The position numbers were made by a program, and so were the translations under genes. A stretch of 56,220 nt of DNA from a virus, in the IMG/VR virus record IMGVR_UViG_3300038441_000168, positions 1 through 56,220 of that record; one strand, 5' to 3'. Within the stretch, counting starts at the first letter, position 1, and every line of letters starts with the position of its first letter. The notes beneath the pieces are model-generated. The model was not told the origin of the DNA. It saw only the letters and a list, made by a program, of their open reading frames with translations, and did no database searches. Below, piece by piece: positions 14,687-21,403 of the stretch.

Positions 14687-14797
14687 TCACTTGTCCTTCC
14701 GGGCCTGCTCTTCACGAGCGGCTTCCTTCAAGCGTTCGACTACGTCAGCCGCAGGGGCATCCGCCAGCTGCTTCTCTTCATCGGTTGGTTCAGTCAT
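14687..14797 (-). CDS. Short charged helical protein, 36 residues
   Basis: Thirty-six residues with a long charged helix (Asp-Val-Val-Glu-Arg-Leu-Lys-Glu-Ala-Ala-Arg-Glu-Glu). Starts by ATGA overlap within the preceding gene. Resembles the next-upstream 33-residue helical peptide in design. Function unknown. Confidence 0.55.
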   Translation of the reverse strand: MTEPTDEEKQLADAPAADVVERLKEAAREEQARKDK

Positions 14798-14891
14798 TCG
14801 TGCTCTCCTTGTCCTGTTCGTCTTGCTGCTTCTCAAGAAGGTCTTGAAGGTCTTCCAAGGCCTTCTCCCAGATCATGTCACGATCTGTCAT
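14790..14891 (-). CDS. Short helical acidic protein, 33 residues
   Basis: Encodes Met-Thr-Asp-Arg-Asp-Met-Ile-Trp followed by a heptad-like helix (Leu-Glu-Asp-Leu-Gln-Asp-Leu-Leu-Glu). Its start and stop overlap both neighbours by four to eight bases. Probably a coiled-coil peptide. Function unknown. Confidence 0.55.
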   Translation of the reverse strand: MTDRDMIWEKALEDLQDLLEKQQDEQDKESTND

Positions 14892-14986
14892 GCTTGTTCA
14901 CCCCAACTTCGTCCAGTACAGGTTTCCGCACACTTACTGGCATCACGGCCTCCGCATCGATCACATACCCACTGAGGCCCATCCAT
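14888..14986 (-). CDS. Zinc-finger-like microprotein, 32 residues
   Basis: Carries Trp-Val-Cys-Asp-Arg-Cys-Gly-Gly, then Lys-Cys-Ala-Glu-Thr-Cys (C-x2-C-x6-C-x3-C). This spacing is plausible for a single zinc site. ATGA overlap with the downstream helical gene indicates coupled translation. Confidence 0.62.
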   Translation of the reverse strand: MDGPQWVCDRCGGRDASKCAETCTGRSWGEQA

Positions 14987-14987
14987 G

Positions 14988-15122
14988 CTAACTCTGGTCC
15001 TTCAGAGAACCCGGATCAGAGTCTTGGAGGACCTGTCGGCACTCTTCGTTGTACTTCTCATTGGTTCTGTTGTGGGTTGGACCGGGGTCAAAGCCGTCCA
15101 TACCCGGCTGAGGGTTCGACAT
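14988..15122 (-). CDS. Hypothetical 44-residue polar protein
   Basis: From ATG 15122 with GAGGCAGGAC upstream. Polar and proline-containing start (Gly-Met-Asp-Gly-Phe-Asp-Pro-Gly) then a short helix with Tyr-Asn-Glu-Glu-Cys-Arg. No recognisable motif. The gene follows a pair of hairpins and may begin a new translation unit. Confidence 0.5.
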   Translation of the reverse strand: MSNPQPGMDGFDPGPTHNRTNEKYNEECRQVLQDSDPGSLKDQS

Positions 15123-15153
15123 GTCCTGCCTCTTTCGTCGTATTGGTGTCTGA

Positions 15154-15228
15154 CAGGCCCGTAGAGGGCCTGAAACTGTCGTACCCATCCCATCACACCA
15201 GGAGACAGTCCCAGGCCCTTACAGGCCT
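15154..15228 (-). other. Two hairpins in a 100-base gap
   Basis: CAGGCCC/GGGCCTG (15154-15172, 5-base loop) and AGGCC/GGCCT (15213-15228) occupy the gap between two small genes. Neither has a T-tract. They may be RNA processing or pausing sites. I see no convincing gene in this gap. Confidence 0.5.
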
Positions 15229-15328
15229 ACTCAGGGTTCATGTTGTCGGGATTACTCCCACACGCAGCCTCGTGTGCTGCGATGATCTCAGATCTGAAGG
15301 GGTTGCCACAGTATTGGCAGGTTTCCAT
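15227..15328 (-). CDS. Zinc-finger microprotein, 33 residues
   Basis: Starts Met-Glu-Thr-Cys-Gln-Tyr-Cys-Gly-Asn-Pro-Phe, then a helix with His and Cys: C-x2-C-x12-H-x4-C. This is the classic CCHC finger spacing. Tail rich in Asn/Pro. One-base gap from the neighbouring finger gene. Confidence 0.68.
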   Translation of the reverse strand: METCQYCGNPFRSEIIAAHEAACGSNPDNMNPE

Positions 15329-15329
15329 C

Positions 15330-15416
15330 TTAATCCTTGGGCGGTCCAGGGCAATTGTGGTTCTCCAACGCCGTGATTGTACCAAACTTCTGAAGACAGG
15401 TCTGACACTCAATCAT
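15330..15416 (-). CDS. Zinc-finger microprotein, 28 residues
   Basis: Begins Met-Ile-Glu-Cys-Gln-Thr-Cys-Leu-Gln-Lys-Phe, with ligands C-x2-C-x12-H-x2-C and a Gly-Pro-Pro tail. It is the same design as its neighbour at 15227, so the two look like duplicates. The start overlaps the previous stop by four bases. Confidence 0.66.
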   Translation of the reverse strand: MIECQTCLQKFGTITALENHNCPGPPKD

Positions 15417-15565
15417 TCATCCTCCTCGTCGGTTGCGGGCGGGTTGGTGCATGCCCGACCGTGTGAAGCCCATCCTTCGGGATAATAACCTCCACAGTCA
15501 TCACACTTTGTCTGGCCCTGGGTGTTGAAATCACCAACCGGGTTACGACTGTTGTACCAGCTCAC
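15413..15565 (-). CDS. Zinc-finger protein, 50 residues
   Basis: GTG start inside the exonuclease stop (GTGA overlap). Lys-Cys-Asp-Asp-Cys-Gly-Gly-Tyr-Tyr is followed by His and Cys (C-x2-C-x10-H-x4-C), then Asn-Pro-Pro and an acidic tail. Third of three consecutive CCHC fingers. Likely zinc-binding; role unknown. Confidence 0.68.
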   Translation of the reverse strand: MSWYNSRNPVGDFNTQGQTKCDDCGGYYPEGWASHGRACTNPPATDEEDE

Positions 15566-16068
15566 CAGATCTGAGGTCCCATCTTGTCGTCATAGTCCTT
15601 CAGGAAGTTGTAAACGTCTTGGTTCCACCTTGCGTCATTCAACGCGTGGTGCTCCGAGGAATCCTGTTCTGGGAGCTCGGGATTGCCAAGTCGAACCGCT
15701 TCCTGCTTCAGGTCTAGCGTATAGAAAGGAATACCCTCCGGCATATCCACCATTCGGCCGAACAACTGGGCAAGCACTACATGGTCGTAGTCTGCATAGT
15801 AGCCCCACAACTCGTTGTTGTACCTGCCTTTACCAGTCAGGAAGGACTCGATGTGTTCCGCCATATGATCTTTTCGCATACCATACAGGTATGGGTCCAG
15901 ATGAGGACGGACGTTCTTCTGAAGCCAGTGATCTGATGGAACAATCTTCCAATCGAAGTCACCATTTTCCTGGTAGAACTCCCGACCATCCTCCGCGACA
16001 ATACCGAAAGAGATCAGGTGGATACGTTCACCATCCTCGTAGAACTCGGTGTCGTAGAAGAACCTCAC
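15562..16068 (-). CDS. DEDDh 3'-5' exoribonuclease (Rv2179c-like)
   Basis: A 168-residue protein. Phe-Tyr-Asp-Thr-Glu-Phe at residue 4 is the DxE exo I motif; a central Tyr-Tyr-Ala-Asp-Tyr-Asp supplies exo II; His-His-Ala-Leu-Asn-Asp-Ala supplies the catalytic His and final Asp (exo III). This short single-domain form fits the mycobacterial Rv2179c group, which trims RNA 3' ends. It may process or degrade host or phage RNA. Confidence 0.85.
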   Translation of the reverse strand: MRFFYDTEFYEDGERIHLISFGIVAEDGREFYQENGDFDWKIVPSDHWLQKNVRPHLDPYLYGMRKDHMAEHIESFLTGKGRYNNELWGYYADYDHVVLAQLFGRMVDMPEGIPFYTLDLKQEAVRLGNPELPEQDSSEHHALNDARWNQDVYNFLKDYDDKMGPQIW

Positions 16069-16289
16069 TGGACTACCGCCTTAACTACGTTGGTGGTTGG
16101 GTACAAAAAGATGGCTCCATCGGTATCGACAACCAACAGGTAACCATGTGCGTGCATATTTACCGAGTCTGCATCCTCTACGAAGTGAACATCCACGTCG
16201 TAGGTTTCCTGGATGCTCCGCTTAGGAGCAGCAGGTGGTGTGTGATGAACCACCTCGGTAAAGCTCTTGAAGTGAACTGTGGCCTTCAC
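16065..16289 (-). CDS. Hypothetical 74-residue protein
   Basis: GTG start overlapping the previous stop (GTGA). Strand-rich with Tyr-Asp-Val-Asp-Val-His-Phe-Val and Leu-Leu-Val-Val-Asp-Thr-Asp-Gly-Ala. The Val-Val-Asp-Thr-Asp-Gly phrase is hydrophobic and probably a beta hairpin. Family unknown. Confidence 0.65.
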   Translation of the reverse strand: MKATVHFKSFTEVVHHTPPAAPKRSIQETYDVDVHFVEDADSVNMHAHGYLLVVDTDGAIFLYPTTNVVKAVVQ

Positions 16290-16540
16290 AGCACCTCCAC
16301 CTCACCAACCGGACGACGAACCGCACGGTATTCCTGGTCGCTCCTGTAACCATATCGAGTAGCCCTGAGCTGAGCCAAGGCGTTGTTAGCGCTGGCCTTG
16401 CTTGGGTACCAACCATTGAAGTGGTTGGTAGATGCCATCCGCCACTCACCATAGTGAGTCGAGTAGTACTGAACTCCGTACTCGTAACCCTCAGTCAGCA
16501 GGGCACTGTCGGGAATGAGGTATCCCTCAGCAGCACTCAC
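16286..16540 (-). CDS. Hypothetical 84-residue protein
   Basis: Start chosen at GTG 16540, which overlaps the upstream TGA by 14 bases; an ATG at 16570 would add ten residues. It has Tyr-Glu-Tyr-Gly-Val-Gln-Tyr-Tyr and a Trp-Tyr-Pro-Ser-Lys-Ala-Ser-Ala helix, then an Arg-rich helix. It resembles phage proteins with a repeated Tyr/Trp beta hairpin. Function unknown. Confidence 0.6.
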   Translation of the reverse strand: MSAAEGYLIPDSALLTEGYEYGVQYYSTHYGEWRMASTNHFNGWYPSKASANNALAQLRATRYGYRSDQEYRAVRRPVGEVEVL

Positions 16541-16862
16541 AGTCGTCCCAATCTTCTTCGGGCTTTGCATCCCAGTCGGAAGGCACAGCCTTTTGGAGTG
16601 CCTGATAAAGCTCGTATGCCTGATCGAAGTGACCGCCGCAAGCGGCCACCAACTTCTTGAAGTCGTCGGGGTAATCGTAGTGAAAGTTCACAGTTTCATC
16701 AGTAAGCCGAAGTTTACGATCACGACTAATGATCTCACCTCGACTACCCCAAGCAATATATTCCTGGTCCTCTTCAAGGTGAACAATCACTCCCTTCTTA
16801 CCAGAAGCAGGAACAATCTCTACCTTGGACACAAACCTGAGGTTCAACCAGGAGTCAGTCAT
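16527..16862 (-). CDS. Hypothetical 111-residue protein
   Basis: Beta strands (Val-Glu-Ile-Val-Pro-Ala-Ser-Gly) then helices with Lys-Leu-Val-Ala-Ala-Cys-Gly-Gly-His-Phe and a very acidic Trp/Asp/Glu tail ending Cys-Glu-Cys-Cys. The terminal Cys cluster might bind metal. Overlaps both neighbours. Confidence 0.66.
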   Translation of the reverse strand: MTDSWLNLRFVSKVEIVPASGKKGVIVHLEEDQEYIAWGSRGEIISRDRKLRLTDETVNFHYDYPDDFKKLVAACGGHFDQAYELYQALQKAVPSDWDAKPEEDWDDCECC

Positions 16863-17112
16863 TGGGGAAGGTCACAATCACCTTGGCAGAAGCATGACGA
16901 TTGACAGCAAAGATGAAGTCTGTTTCCTCGTCGGTCAGCTCGAAACCAAAGTACTCATCCCAACCGTCGTAGTAAGCACAGTTCTCGATGTCCTCGATCT
17001 GAAGAGAAATCACTTCCTCTACATAATCCTTGGCGTGTTCCTTGGTGATACGACCCACCTGTGAAGTGGTCGTGTAGTCAATGTCCCGATATCCCACTTC
17101 ACAGTCCTCCAT
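16855..17112 (-). CDS. Hypothetical acidic 85-residue protein
   Basis: Acidic, helical in the middle (Glu-His-Ala-Lys-Asp-Tyr-Val-Glu-Glu-Val), with an Asp-Gly-Trp-Asp-Glu-Tyr-Phe-Gly-Phe-Glu segment. Possibly a host-protein mimic or inhibitor by its charge, but nothing specific supports that. No family recognised. Confidence 0.62.
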   Translation of the reverse strand: MEDCEVGYRDIDYTTTSQVGRITKEHAKDYVEEVISLQIEDIENCAYYDGWDEYFGFELTDEETDFIFAVNRHASAKVIVTFPND

Positions 17113-17251
17113 ATCCTGCGATGTTACGAAATGCTTTTCGCTGCTCTTCCGTCAGCTTCGCCAACTCAGCGGTTACCTCGGCGTTGCGCTTACGCTGTTC
17201 TTTCTCTCGCTCCGCATCGTCTTCTATCTGGTTGATGTCGGACTGTTCCAT
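17099..17251 (-). CDS. Charged helical protein, 50 residues
   Basis: Nearly all helix: Asp-Asp-Ala-Glu-Arg-Glu-Lys-Glu-Gln-Arg-Lys-Arg, then Leu-Thr-Glu-Glu-Gln-Arg-Lys-Ala-Phe. Ends Tyr-Gly-Gly-Leu. TGATG coupling with the 17-residue gene upstream. A coiled-coil peptide of unknown role. Confidence 0.6.
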   Translation of the reverse strand: MEQSDINQIEDDAEREKEQRKRNAEVTAELAKLTEEQRKAFRNIAGYGGL

Positions 17252-17304
17252 CAGTGCCCCTTACATTTGGTCATGGACTTAAGACACAGCGGACATACGG
17301 GCAT
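17251..17304 (-). CDS. 17-residue zinc-knuckle microprotein
   Basis: Only 17 residues: Met-Pro-Val-Cys-Pro-Leu-Cys, then Cys and His in C-x2-C-x6-C-x2-H order. Despite its size it has a strong ribosome site (GGAGGTGG) about nine bases upstream and its stop overlaps the next ATG (TGATG). It overlaps the RNA ligase 3' end by 26 bases. The C-terminal Cys-Lys-Gly-His resembles the 25-residue protein at 49790 on the other strand. Confidence 0.52.
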   Translation of the reverse strand: MPVCPLCLKSMTKCKGH

Positions 17305-18058
17305 TTTGAGCCACCTCCCACTTGTGCTTGTCATCCTCCCTAAGGAGGATCTTGTACCGCTGACGAGTTTCCCGCTGCCAAACAATGATTCCCTCAGGCT
17401 GCTTATAAACGTCAGGCTCCCAATCGTATCCTTGTCGGACCATCTCAGCACCATCCGCCTTGGACCCATGAAGGGCCAGGTCTTCCATAATGTTCGGAAT
17501 GGTCATGTAGTCTGCCGGACCATCACGGTGTTCATCATGAAGGACAGGAACCAGAGTAAGACCAGGGATATCCACCATCTTAAGCCGATCCAGGTTTGGC
17601 TTAGAACCCCAGTGCCAGGTGTTGAACAGTGCCCACCTACGGCCCGCGACTGCGAGAGGATTCTTTTGGATACCCTCCCCGTACCACTCGCCATAGTGGT
17701 AGCCGTATCCCAGAAGGTTTGCCAGACCATCAGCATTCTCCCAGACCCAAGAAGCAAATCCGAAGTTGTCATTGCCAGGGGTGATGATTCGCTTACGCGA
17801 CTGTGCCCTAACGAGAAAAGCTTGACTGGTCTGTTCATTGATAACAGGGCAAGCATCCTCGGGAATGTTGATGGTGCTGAGGTGACCAAACGGAATACCC
17901 TGGACACTCACACCAGCATTGGTGCCATCAATCTTCTCGGTGATGTGAAGACTCTTGTGGAACCTTGGGGTGGAACCCCACGACTTGAACTGCCCGAAGG
18001 TGTCTTCGTTGTCGTGGAGTTCGCTCCGCGATCCGTTCTCATGTGTCGTAGCAGTCAT
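17279..18058 (-). CDS. RNA ligase, Rnl2-like
   Basis: A 259-residue protein. Glu-Lys-Ile-Asp-Gly-Thr-Asn-Ala-Gly-Val carries motif I with the lysine that takes AMP. Glu-Trp-Tyr-Gly-Glu (about residue 125) fits motif III, Pro-Glu-Gly-Ile-Ile-Val fits motif IV, and Arg-Tyr-Lys-Ile-Leu-Leu fits motif V. It should seal 3'-OH/5'-phosphate nicks in RNA. A second, Rnl1-like ligase lies at 33364 and an end-healing kinase/phosphatase at 31726, so this is one part of a repair set. Confidence 0.88.
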   Translation of the reverse strand: MTATTHENGSRSELHDNEDTFGQFKSWGSTPRFHKSLHITEKIDGTNAGVSVQGIPFGHLSTINIPEDACPVINEQTSQAFLVRAQSRKRIITPGNDNFGFASWVWENADGLANLLGYGYHYGEWYGEGIQKNPLAVAGRRWALFNTWHWGSKPNLDRLKMVDIPGLTLVPVLHDEHRDGPADYMTIPNIMEDLALHGSKADGAEMVRQGYDWEPDVYKQPEGIIVWQRETRQRYKILLREDDKHKWEVAQNARMSAVS

Positions 18059-18507
18059 GGACGAACAACCTCCATCTCAATGCGAACATCCTCAAGGTTC
18101 TCGAAGTAACCCTTCCAGGTACCGGGGTAGATCTGCGGCTCACCAGGGACATCGAGATAACCGTAGCCACCTCGGTTGTTCTGGTTGTCCTGGAGGATCA
18201 ACGAACGAACCTCTTGAGCCTTCTCGGGACTGTTGTAGATGCCTGCAACGGTGACCTCACCCGACGAGTGGCCAAAAGAGTTTCCGGTACCGTAGATCAC
18301 GATAACCGGGTAAACCCAATCGCCTACCTTGGGCTCGAAGGAAACCTCAACCTCATTAGACCACCAGCCAATCTGGCCTCCCTTGTCACCCAGTGAGACC
18401 TTGGAACCCCTGTAGGAATGCTCGGTTGCCCAGTCACCATACTGTTCACCATCCCAGTAGTCGTGGGTAACCTGTACTTCAGTGGTGATGTGAAGCGTGT
18501 TGGTCAC
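18055..18507 (-). CDS. Hypothetical 150-residue protein
   Basis: GTG 18507 is favoured by GAGGAACG upstream; an in-frame ATG at 18546 would overlap the upstream gene. Beta-rich, with Tyr-Trp-Asp-Gly-Glu-Gln-Tyr-Gly-Asp-Trp and Gly-Asn-Ser-Phe-Gly-His-Ser-Ser-Gly. The Ser-Pro-Glu-Lys-Ala helix resembles small phage proteins of unknown role. Coupled to the RNA ligase by a four-base overlap. Confidence 0.65.
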   Translation of the reverse strand: MTNTLHITTEVQVTHDYWDGEQYGDWATEHSYRGSKVSLGDKGGQIGWWSNEVEVSFEPKVGDWVYPVIVIYGTGNSFGHSSGEVTVAGIYNSPEKAQEVRSLILQDNQNNRGGYGYLDVPGEPQIYPGTWKGYFENLEDVRIEMEVVRP

Positions 18508-18520
18508 TTGTCGTTCCTCC

Positions 18521-18760
18521 TCAGAAGTCGTGTGTGCAGTACGCACAGTAATAGATGTTGTCTACGTCTGTTTCGGGGACCCAGGGGTACAACCCCTGCT
18601 CCCACTTGAACCACATTTCGTAGTTCGAGTTGTTAAACTCAATCAGAAGCTCGTTAGCAGTCACATAGCAGTGACCGCATTCTATACAGATTCGGTAGTA
18701 CGTCTCGGGGATGGGCTCTTCACCATGGAAGTAACACCCCGGATCTTCTTGCTCATGCAT
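18521..18760 (-). CDS. Hypothetical zinc-ribbon-like protein
   Basis: Seventy-nine residues with Cys-Ile-Glu-Cys-Gly-His-Cys in the middle and Tyr-Tyr-Cys-Ala-Tyr-Cys near the end. Two CxxC knuckles about 45 residues apart is a treble-clef or ribbon layout. Likely a small zinc protein; partner unknown. Confidence 0.68.
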   Translation of the reverse strand: MHEQEDPGCYFHGEEPIPETYYRICIECGHCYVTANELLIEFNNSNYEMWFKWEQGLYPWVPETDVDNIYYCAYCTHDF

Positions 18761-18893
18761 CGTGGTCCTTGTGGGTGGGGACGACGGTTACAACCCCACC
18801 CCAGACCAGCACAGTGAAGTTGTAATCGTCATCGATTGGCTTGCTACAGAACACACAAACAACAAAGTGTTCACTTAGTCTCTCAGGCTCCAT
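18753..18893 (-). CDS. Small zinc-finger protein, 46 residues
   Basis: Cys-Val-Phe-Cys-Ser-Lys-Pro-Ile near the start and His-Lys-Asp-His at the end give a CCHH set around a hydrophobic strand pair. The CxxC-x-Lys-Pro-Ile opening is frequent in small actinophage finger proteins. Coupled at both ends. Confidence 0.65.
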   Translation of the reverse strand: MEPERLSEHFVVCVFCSKPIDDDYNFTVLVWGGVVTVVPTHKDHDA

Positions 18894-19075
18894 TAACCGA
18901 ACCTCACCAGTTGGGCCTTGTCAGACCCCTCCATCCGAACCCAGCAAACGTGGGGATCGTCTGGGCTGACGGAATAGAAACCCCTAAAGTGTAGTGCTCC
19001 ATCGTCATCGATCTGGTACACCCTGCCATGGGTGTCCGTTTCGTCGTCTTTCTTAAAGGACCACTTCGGTTTCAT
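18893..19075 (-). CDS. Hypothetical 60-residue protein
   Basis: ATG 19075 has AAAAGGAC just upstream; an earlier ATG within the polymerase end lacks that. Contains Gly-Arg-Val-Tyr-Gln-Ile-Asp-Asp-Asp-Gly and Pro-His-Val-Cys-Trp-Val-Arg. Looks like a small beta protein. Unknown. Confidence 0.6.
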   Translation of the reverse strand: MKPKWSFKKDDETDTHGRVYQIDDDGALHFRGFYSVSPDDPHVCWVRMEGSDKAQLVRFG

Positions 19076-19088
19076 CGTGTCCTTTTTA

Positions 19089-20912
19089 TCAGTGTCCAGC
19101 TTCATACCAGTTCCTTCCGGCTGGTCCTCCGGTTGCGGGGAACTCAATGCGCTGTCCTCCATGCTTGGGTTTGAAGGACCTCGTCATCAACTTCACGGCA
19201 AAGTCCCGGTACTTGTCGAAGTGCCTTGCAGGCACACTGAAGATGAACTCGTCATGCACCTGCATCTTCACGCATTTGAGCAACCACATCGGCATGTCCA
19301 AGAGGATGTCACACATGATCTCTCGGGTACCCGACTGGCCAATCAGGGCAGGAGCCTGGGTGAATTCACGCCCCTTTTCAACCGGCATCTTCCGACCCCA
19401 GTCGTTTACGACGTAACCATGAGCATGAGCATAAGCCCTGATCTTGTTCTGCCATCCAACCAAGACCTTGAAGGCCTTGGCCATTCCGTCACAGAACTGA
19501 CGGGCATCCTTCAGAGGAGTACCAGTCTGCTTAGACAGGGTGTTTGCCTGACCCCCATACGACCAACCATGCCCCAAGGGCTTGGCCAATTGCCGGAACT
19601 TCTTCGGGTCAGATTCAACCAGTGCTTTACCCCAGGCTGCCAGGGCATTGATCATATGACCATCAGCCCCTGGTTCAAACCGCTCAGCATATTTAGTATC
19701 ACCAGAGTAGGCTGCGACCACACGCGCGTCGGCATTGCTCAGGTCAATACCAAACATGACCTCATCAGGATTGTCTGGGATGAAGTAGGATTTCTCTACC
19801 GCACCTGGTCCGTTGGCAGTCCAGACTGTGAGTCCTGGTTTAGTGGTGCTCCATCTCCCCGAACGCTGAAGCATGGTGATATCGGGGTGTGCAAATCCAT
19901 CAGCATGTACTGAATCCAGAGCCAACTGAGCAAGAGATCGTTGTCCCATAAGCTCAGCCAAAGCCGATCCGAAATCCTCGGCTGGTGTTCCCTTGGTTTG
20001 TTCAAGCAGAACCTTCCCGCCTAGGGAGATGTTCCCTGTGTCTGTTCGTGGCCAGTCCTTCTGTTTCTCTGGGTTGATTCCGACGTCTTTGAGAGCCTCA
20101 ACAATGGCTGCCTTTCCCTCGTTTGAACGCCAGGGCTGCTTACCTTCGGTCGGGAAGTCGTACTCTTCTACCAGCCTGAGCATGATCTGTTCACGCTTGA
20201 CAGAAAGTTCCTCTACACGAGCCTTGGCTAGCTCCTGATCGACCCTGACACCATTGGATGCGATGACCTCCTTACGCGCCTCGATACGCTGTTCCCTCAG
20301 GGCGTAATCATTGATGGGACCAAGTTCGATCAGAGCGTCAGCAACATGTTTGGATGCCAATACATCGTGCTTCAGGTATTCTCGATACCTCGGGTCATCC
20401 TGAGGGATCTTGCCATAGCCATCCACAATGCGAGCCGCAGGCTTCAGCTCTGGATCACCGAACTCCTTGGCCAAAACTGAGAGTTCCATTGACTTACCCG
20501 GAACCCCTAGCTGATGAGCCTGCTCATCCAATCCGAACCAGGCCTTCATCTTGTCAGGGCTATCGGCCAAGGCCTTCTTACCATGACGATTGATATAGGA
20601 ATGAGGGGCTGGGTTGACCAGAACGGCATGAGTCCAGGTGTTAAGGACCCTGCCTTCCTCGGTTAGTTCCAACCACTTGTCATTCCATGGTCCGTAGACC
20701 GCTTTGAAGTCGAACGCATGGATGTTGTGACCAACAATCCACCTTGCCTTATCCATCTCCTCGATCAGTTCATCGAGGGAGGTAGTGATTCTGACCTCTT
20801 CTTTGTTCCGCCAGTTGTAGCCGATGAGCCTGGTGAAATCCTCGGGGACCATCGTGTACAACTGGGTTGCAGAGTGAGATTCTACGTCAAAATAGATAGT
20901 ACCCCGAGGCAT
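19089..20912 (-). CDS. DNA polymerase, family A with proofreading domain
   Basis: A 607-residue polymerase. N-terminal 3'-5' exonuclease: Phe-Asp-Val-Glu-Ser (exo I), Gly-His-Asn-Ile-His-Ala-Phe-Asp (exo II), Tyr-x-x-x-Leu-Lys-His-Asp (exo III). Polymerase motif A is Gly-Ile-Asp-Leu-Ser-Asn-Ala-Asp-Ala-Arg, motif B is Arg-x-x-x-Lys-x-x-x-His-x-x-x-Tyr-Gly, motif C is Val-His-Asp-Glu. No 5' nuclease domain. It should copy the phage genome with primase and helicase encoded nearby. Odd points: motif A has Asp where E. coli has Glu710, and motif B has His at the Phe762/Tyr position. Confidence 0.95.
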   Translation of the reverse strand: MPRGTIYFDVESHSATQLYTMVPEDFTRLIGYNWRNKEEVRITTSLDELIEEMDKARWIVGHNIHAFDFKAVYGPWNDKWLELTEEGRVLNTWTHAVLVNPAPHSYINRHGKKALADSPDKMKAWFGLDEQAHQLGVPGKSMELSVLAKEFGDPELKPAARIVDGYGKIPQDDPRYREYLKHDVLASKHVADALIELGPINDYALREQRIEARKEVIASNGVRVDQELAKARVEELSVKREQIMLRLVEEYDFPTEGKQPWRSNEGKAAIVEALKDVGINPEKQKDWPRTDTGNISLGGKVLLEQTKGTPAEDFGSALAELMGQRSLAQLALDSVHADGFAHPDITMLQRSGRWSTTKPGLTVWTANGPGAVEKSYFIPDNPDEVMFGIDLSNADARVVAAYSGDTKYAERFEPGADGHMINALAAWGKALVESDPKKFRQLAKPLGHGWSYGGQANTLSKQTGTPLKDARQFCDGMAKAFKVLVGWQNKIRAYAHAHGYVVNDWGRKMPVEKGREFTQAPALIGQSGTREIMCDILLDMPMWLLKCVKMQVHDEFIFSVPARHFDKYRDFAVKLMTRSFKPKHGGQRIEFPATGGPAGRNWYEAGH

Positions 20913-20913
20913 G

Positions 20914-21225
20914 TTAGACCTCCGAAAGAGTCTTGATGGCCTGCTTCAGTTCCTTGAGTTCGTTCTCTGCCTTGAGTGCCCGGTCACGCCAGCCACAATG
21001 CTCGGTGTCTTCTGCTGCAACCCTTGGGGCAACAATCAAATTCTTGTTCTCCACCCAAACACTCCAGTCCTTGGAGGGGAACTGAATCTTGTAGGTCATG
21101 TAAGCATCTGCTGCGTCTACATAACTGATCTCACCTTCAGCCCCTACCGCAATGTCATCACCATTGTCGGCCGGACCGACATAGACAACCTTGTCCCCAA
21201 CCTTGTAATCGGTATTGCTAATCAT
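20914..21225 (-). CDS. SH3/KOW-like protein with C-terminal coiled coil
   Basis: About 103 residues from ATG 21225 with GGAGAAG upstream. Tyr-Lys-Val-Gly-Asp-Lys-Val-Val-Tyr-Val-Gly begins a small beta-barrel, followed by Cys-Gly-Trp and a C-terminal charged helix (Leu-Lys-Ala-Glu-Asn-Glu-Leu-Lys-Glu-Leu). Next to the polymerase gene and sharing its opening with 21218 and 13661. May be a polymerase partner, but that is only proximity. Confidence 0.66.
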   Translation of the reverse strand: MISNTDYKVGDKVVYVGPADNGDDIAVGAEGEISYVDAADAYMTYKIQFPSKDWSVWVENKNLIVAPRVAAEDTEHCGWRDRALKAENELKELKQAIKTLSEV

Positions 21226-21403
21226 CAAGCTTCTCCAATTCATCTTCGTTGAAGGGCCACCGGAAGGGGGCCATGCCAAAGTAGTCAAACTCAACGATCA
21301 CAGGCCAGAGCTTGTGAGGTTCATAGTCGTAGACCGTGCCGACCAGTCCATTGATCTGATCACCCGGCAGGTTTACAATCACTTCCTCACCTACCTCAAA
21401 CAT
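21218..21403 (-). CDS. Small SH3/KOW-like protein
   Basis: Sixty-one residues: Phe-Glu-Val-Gly-Glu-Glu-Val-Ile-Val-Asn, then Gly-Leu-Val-Gly-Thr-Val-Tyr-Asp-Tyr. Same beta-barrel opening as 13661 and 20914, so these three are likely related by duplication. Overlaps both neighbours. Confidence 0.66.
   Translation of the reverse strand: MFEVGEEVIVNLPGDQINGLVGTVYDYEPHKLWPVIVEFDYFGMAPFRWPFNEDELEKLDD

Noticed and set aside
17081-18109. 342-residue rightward frame over the RNA ligase
   Set aside because: The leftward frame has all RNA ligase motifs; the rightward frame has no motif and lies in a strictly leftward block.
19032-19913. 293-residue rightward frame over the polymerase
   Set aside because: Polymerase motifs on the other strand are complete; this frame is a shadow.
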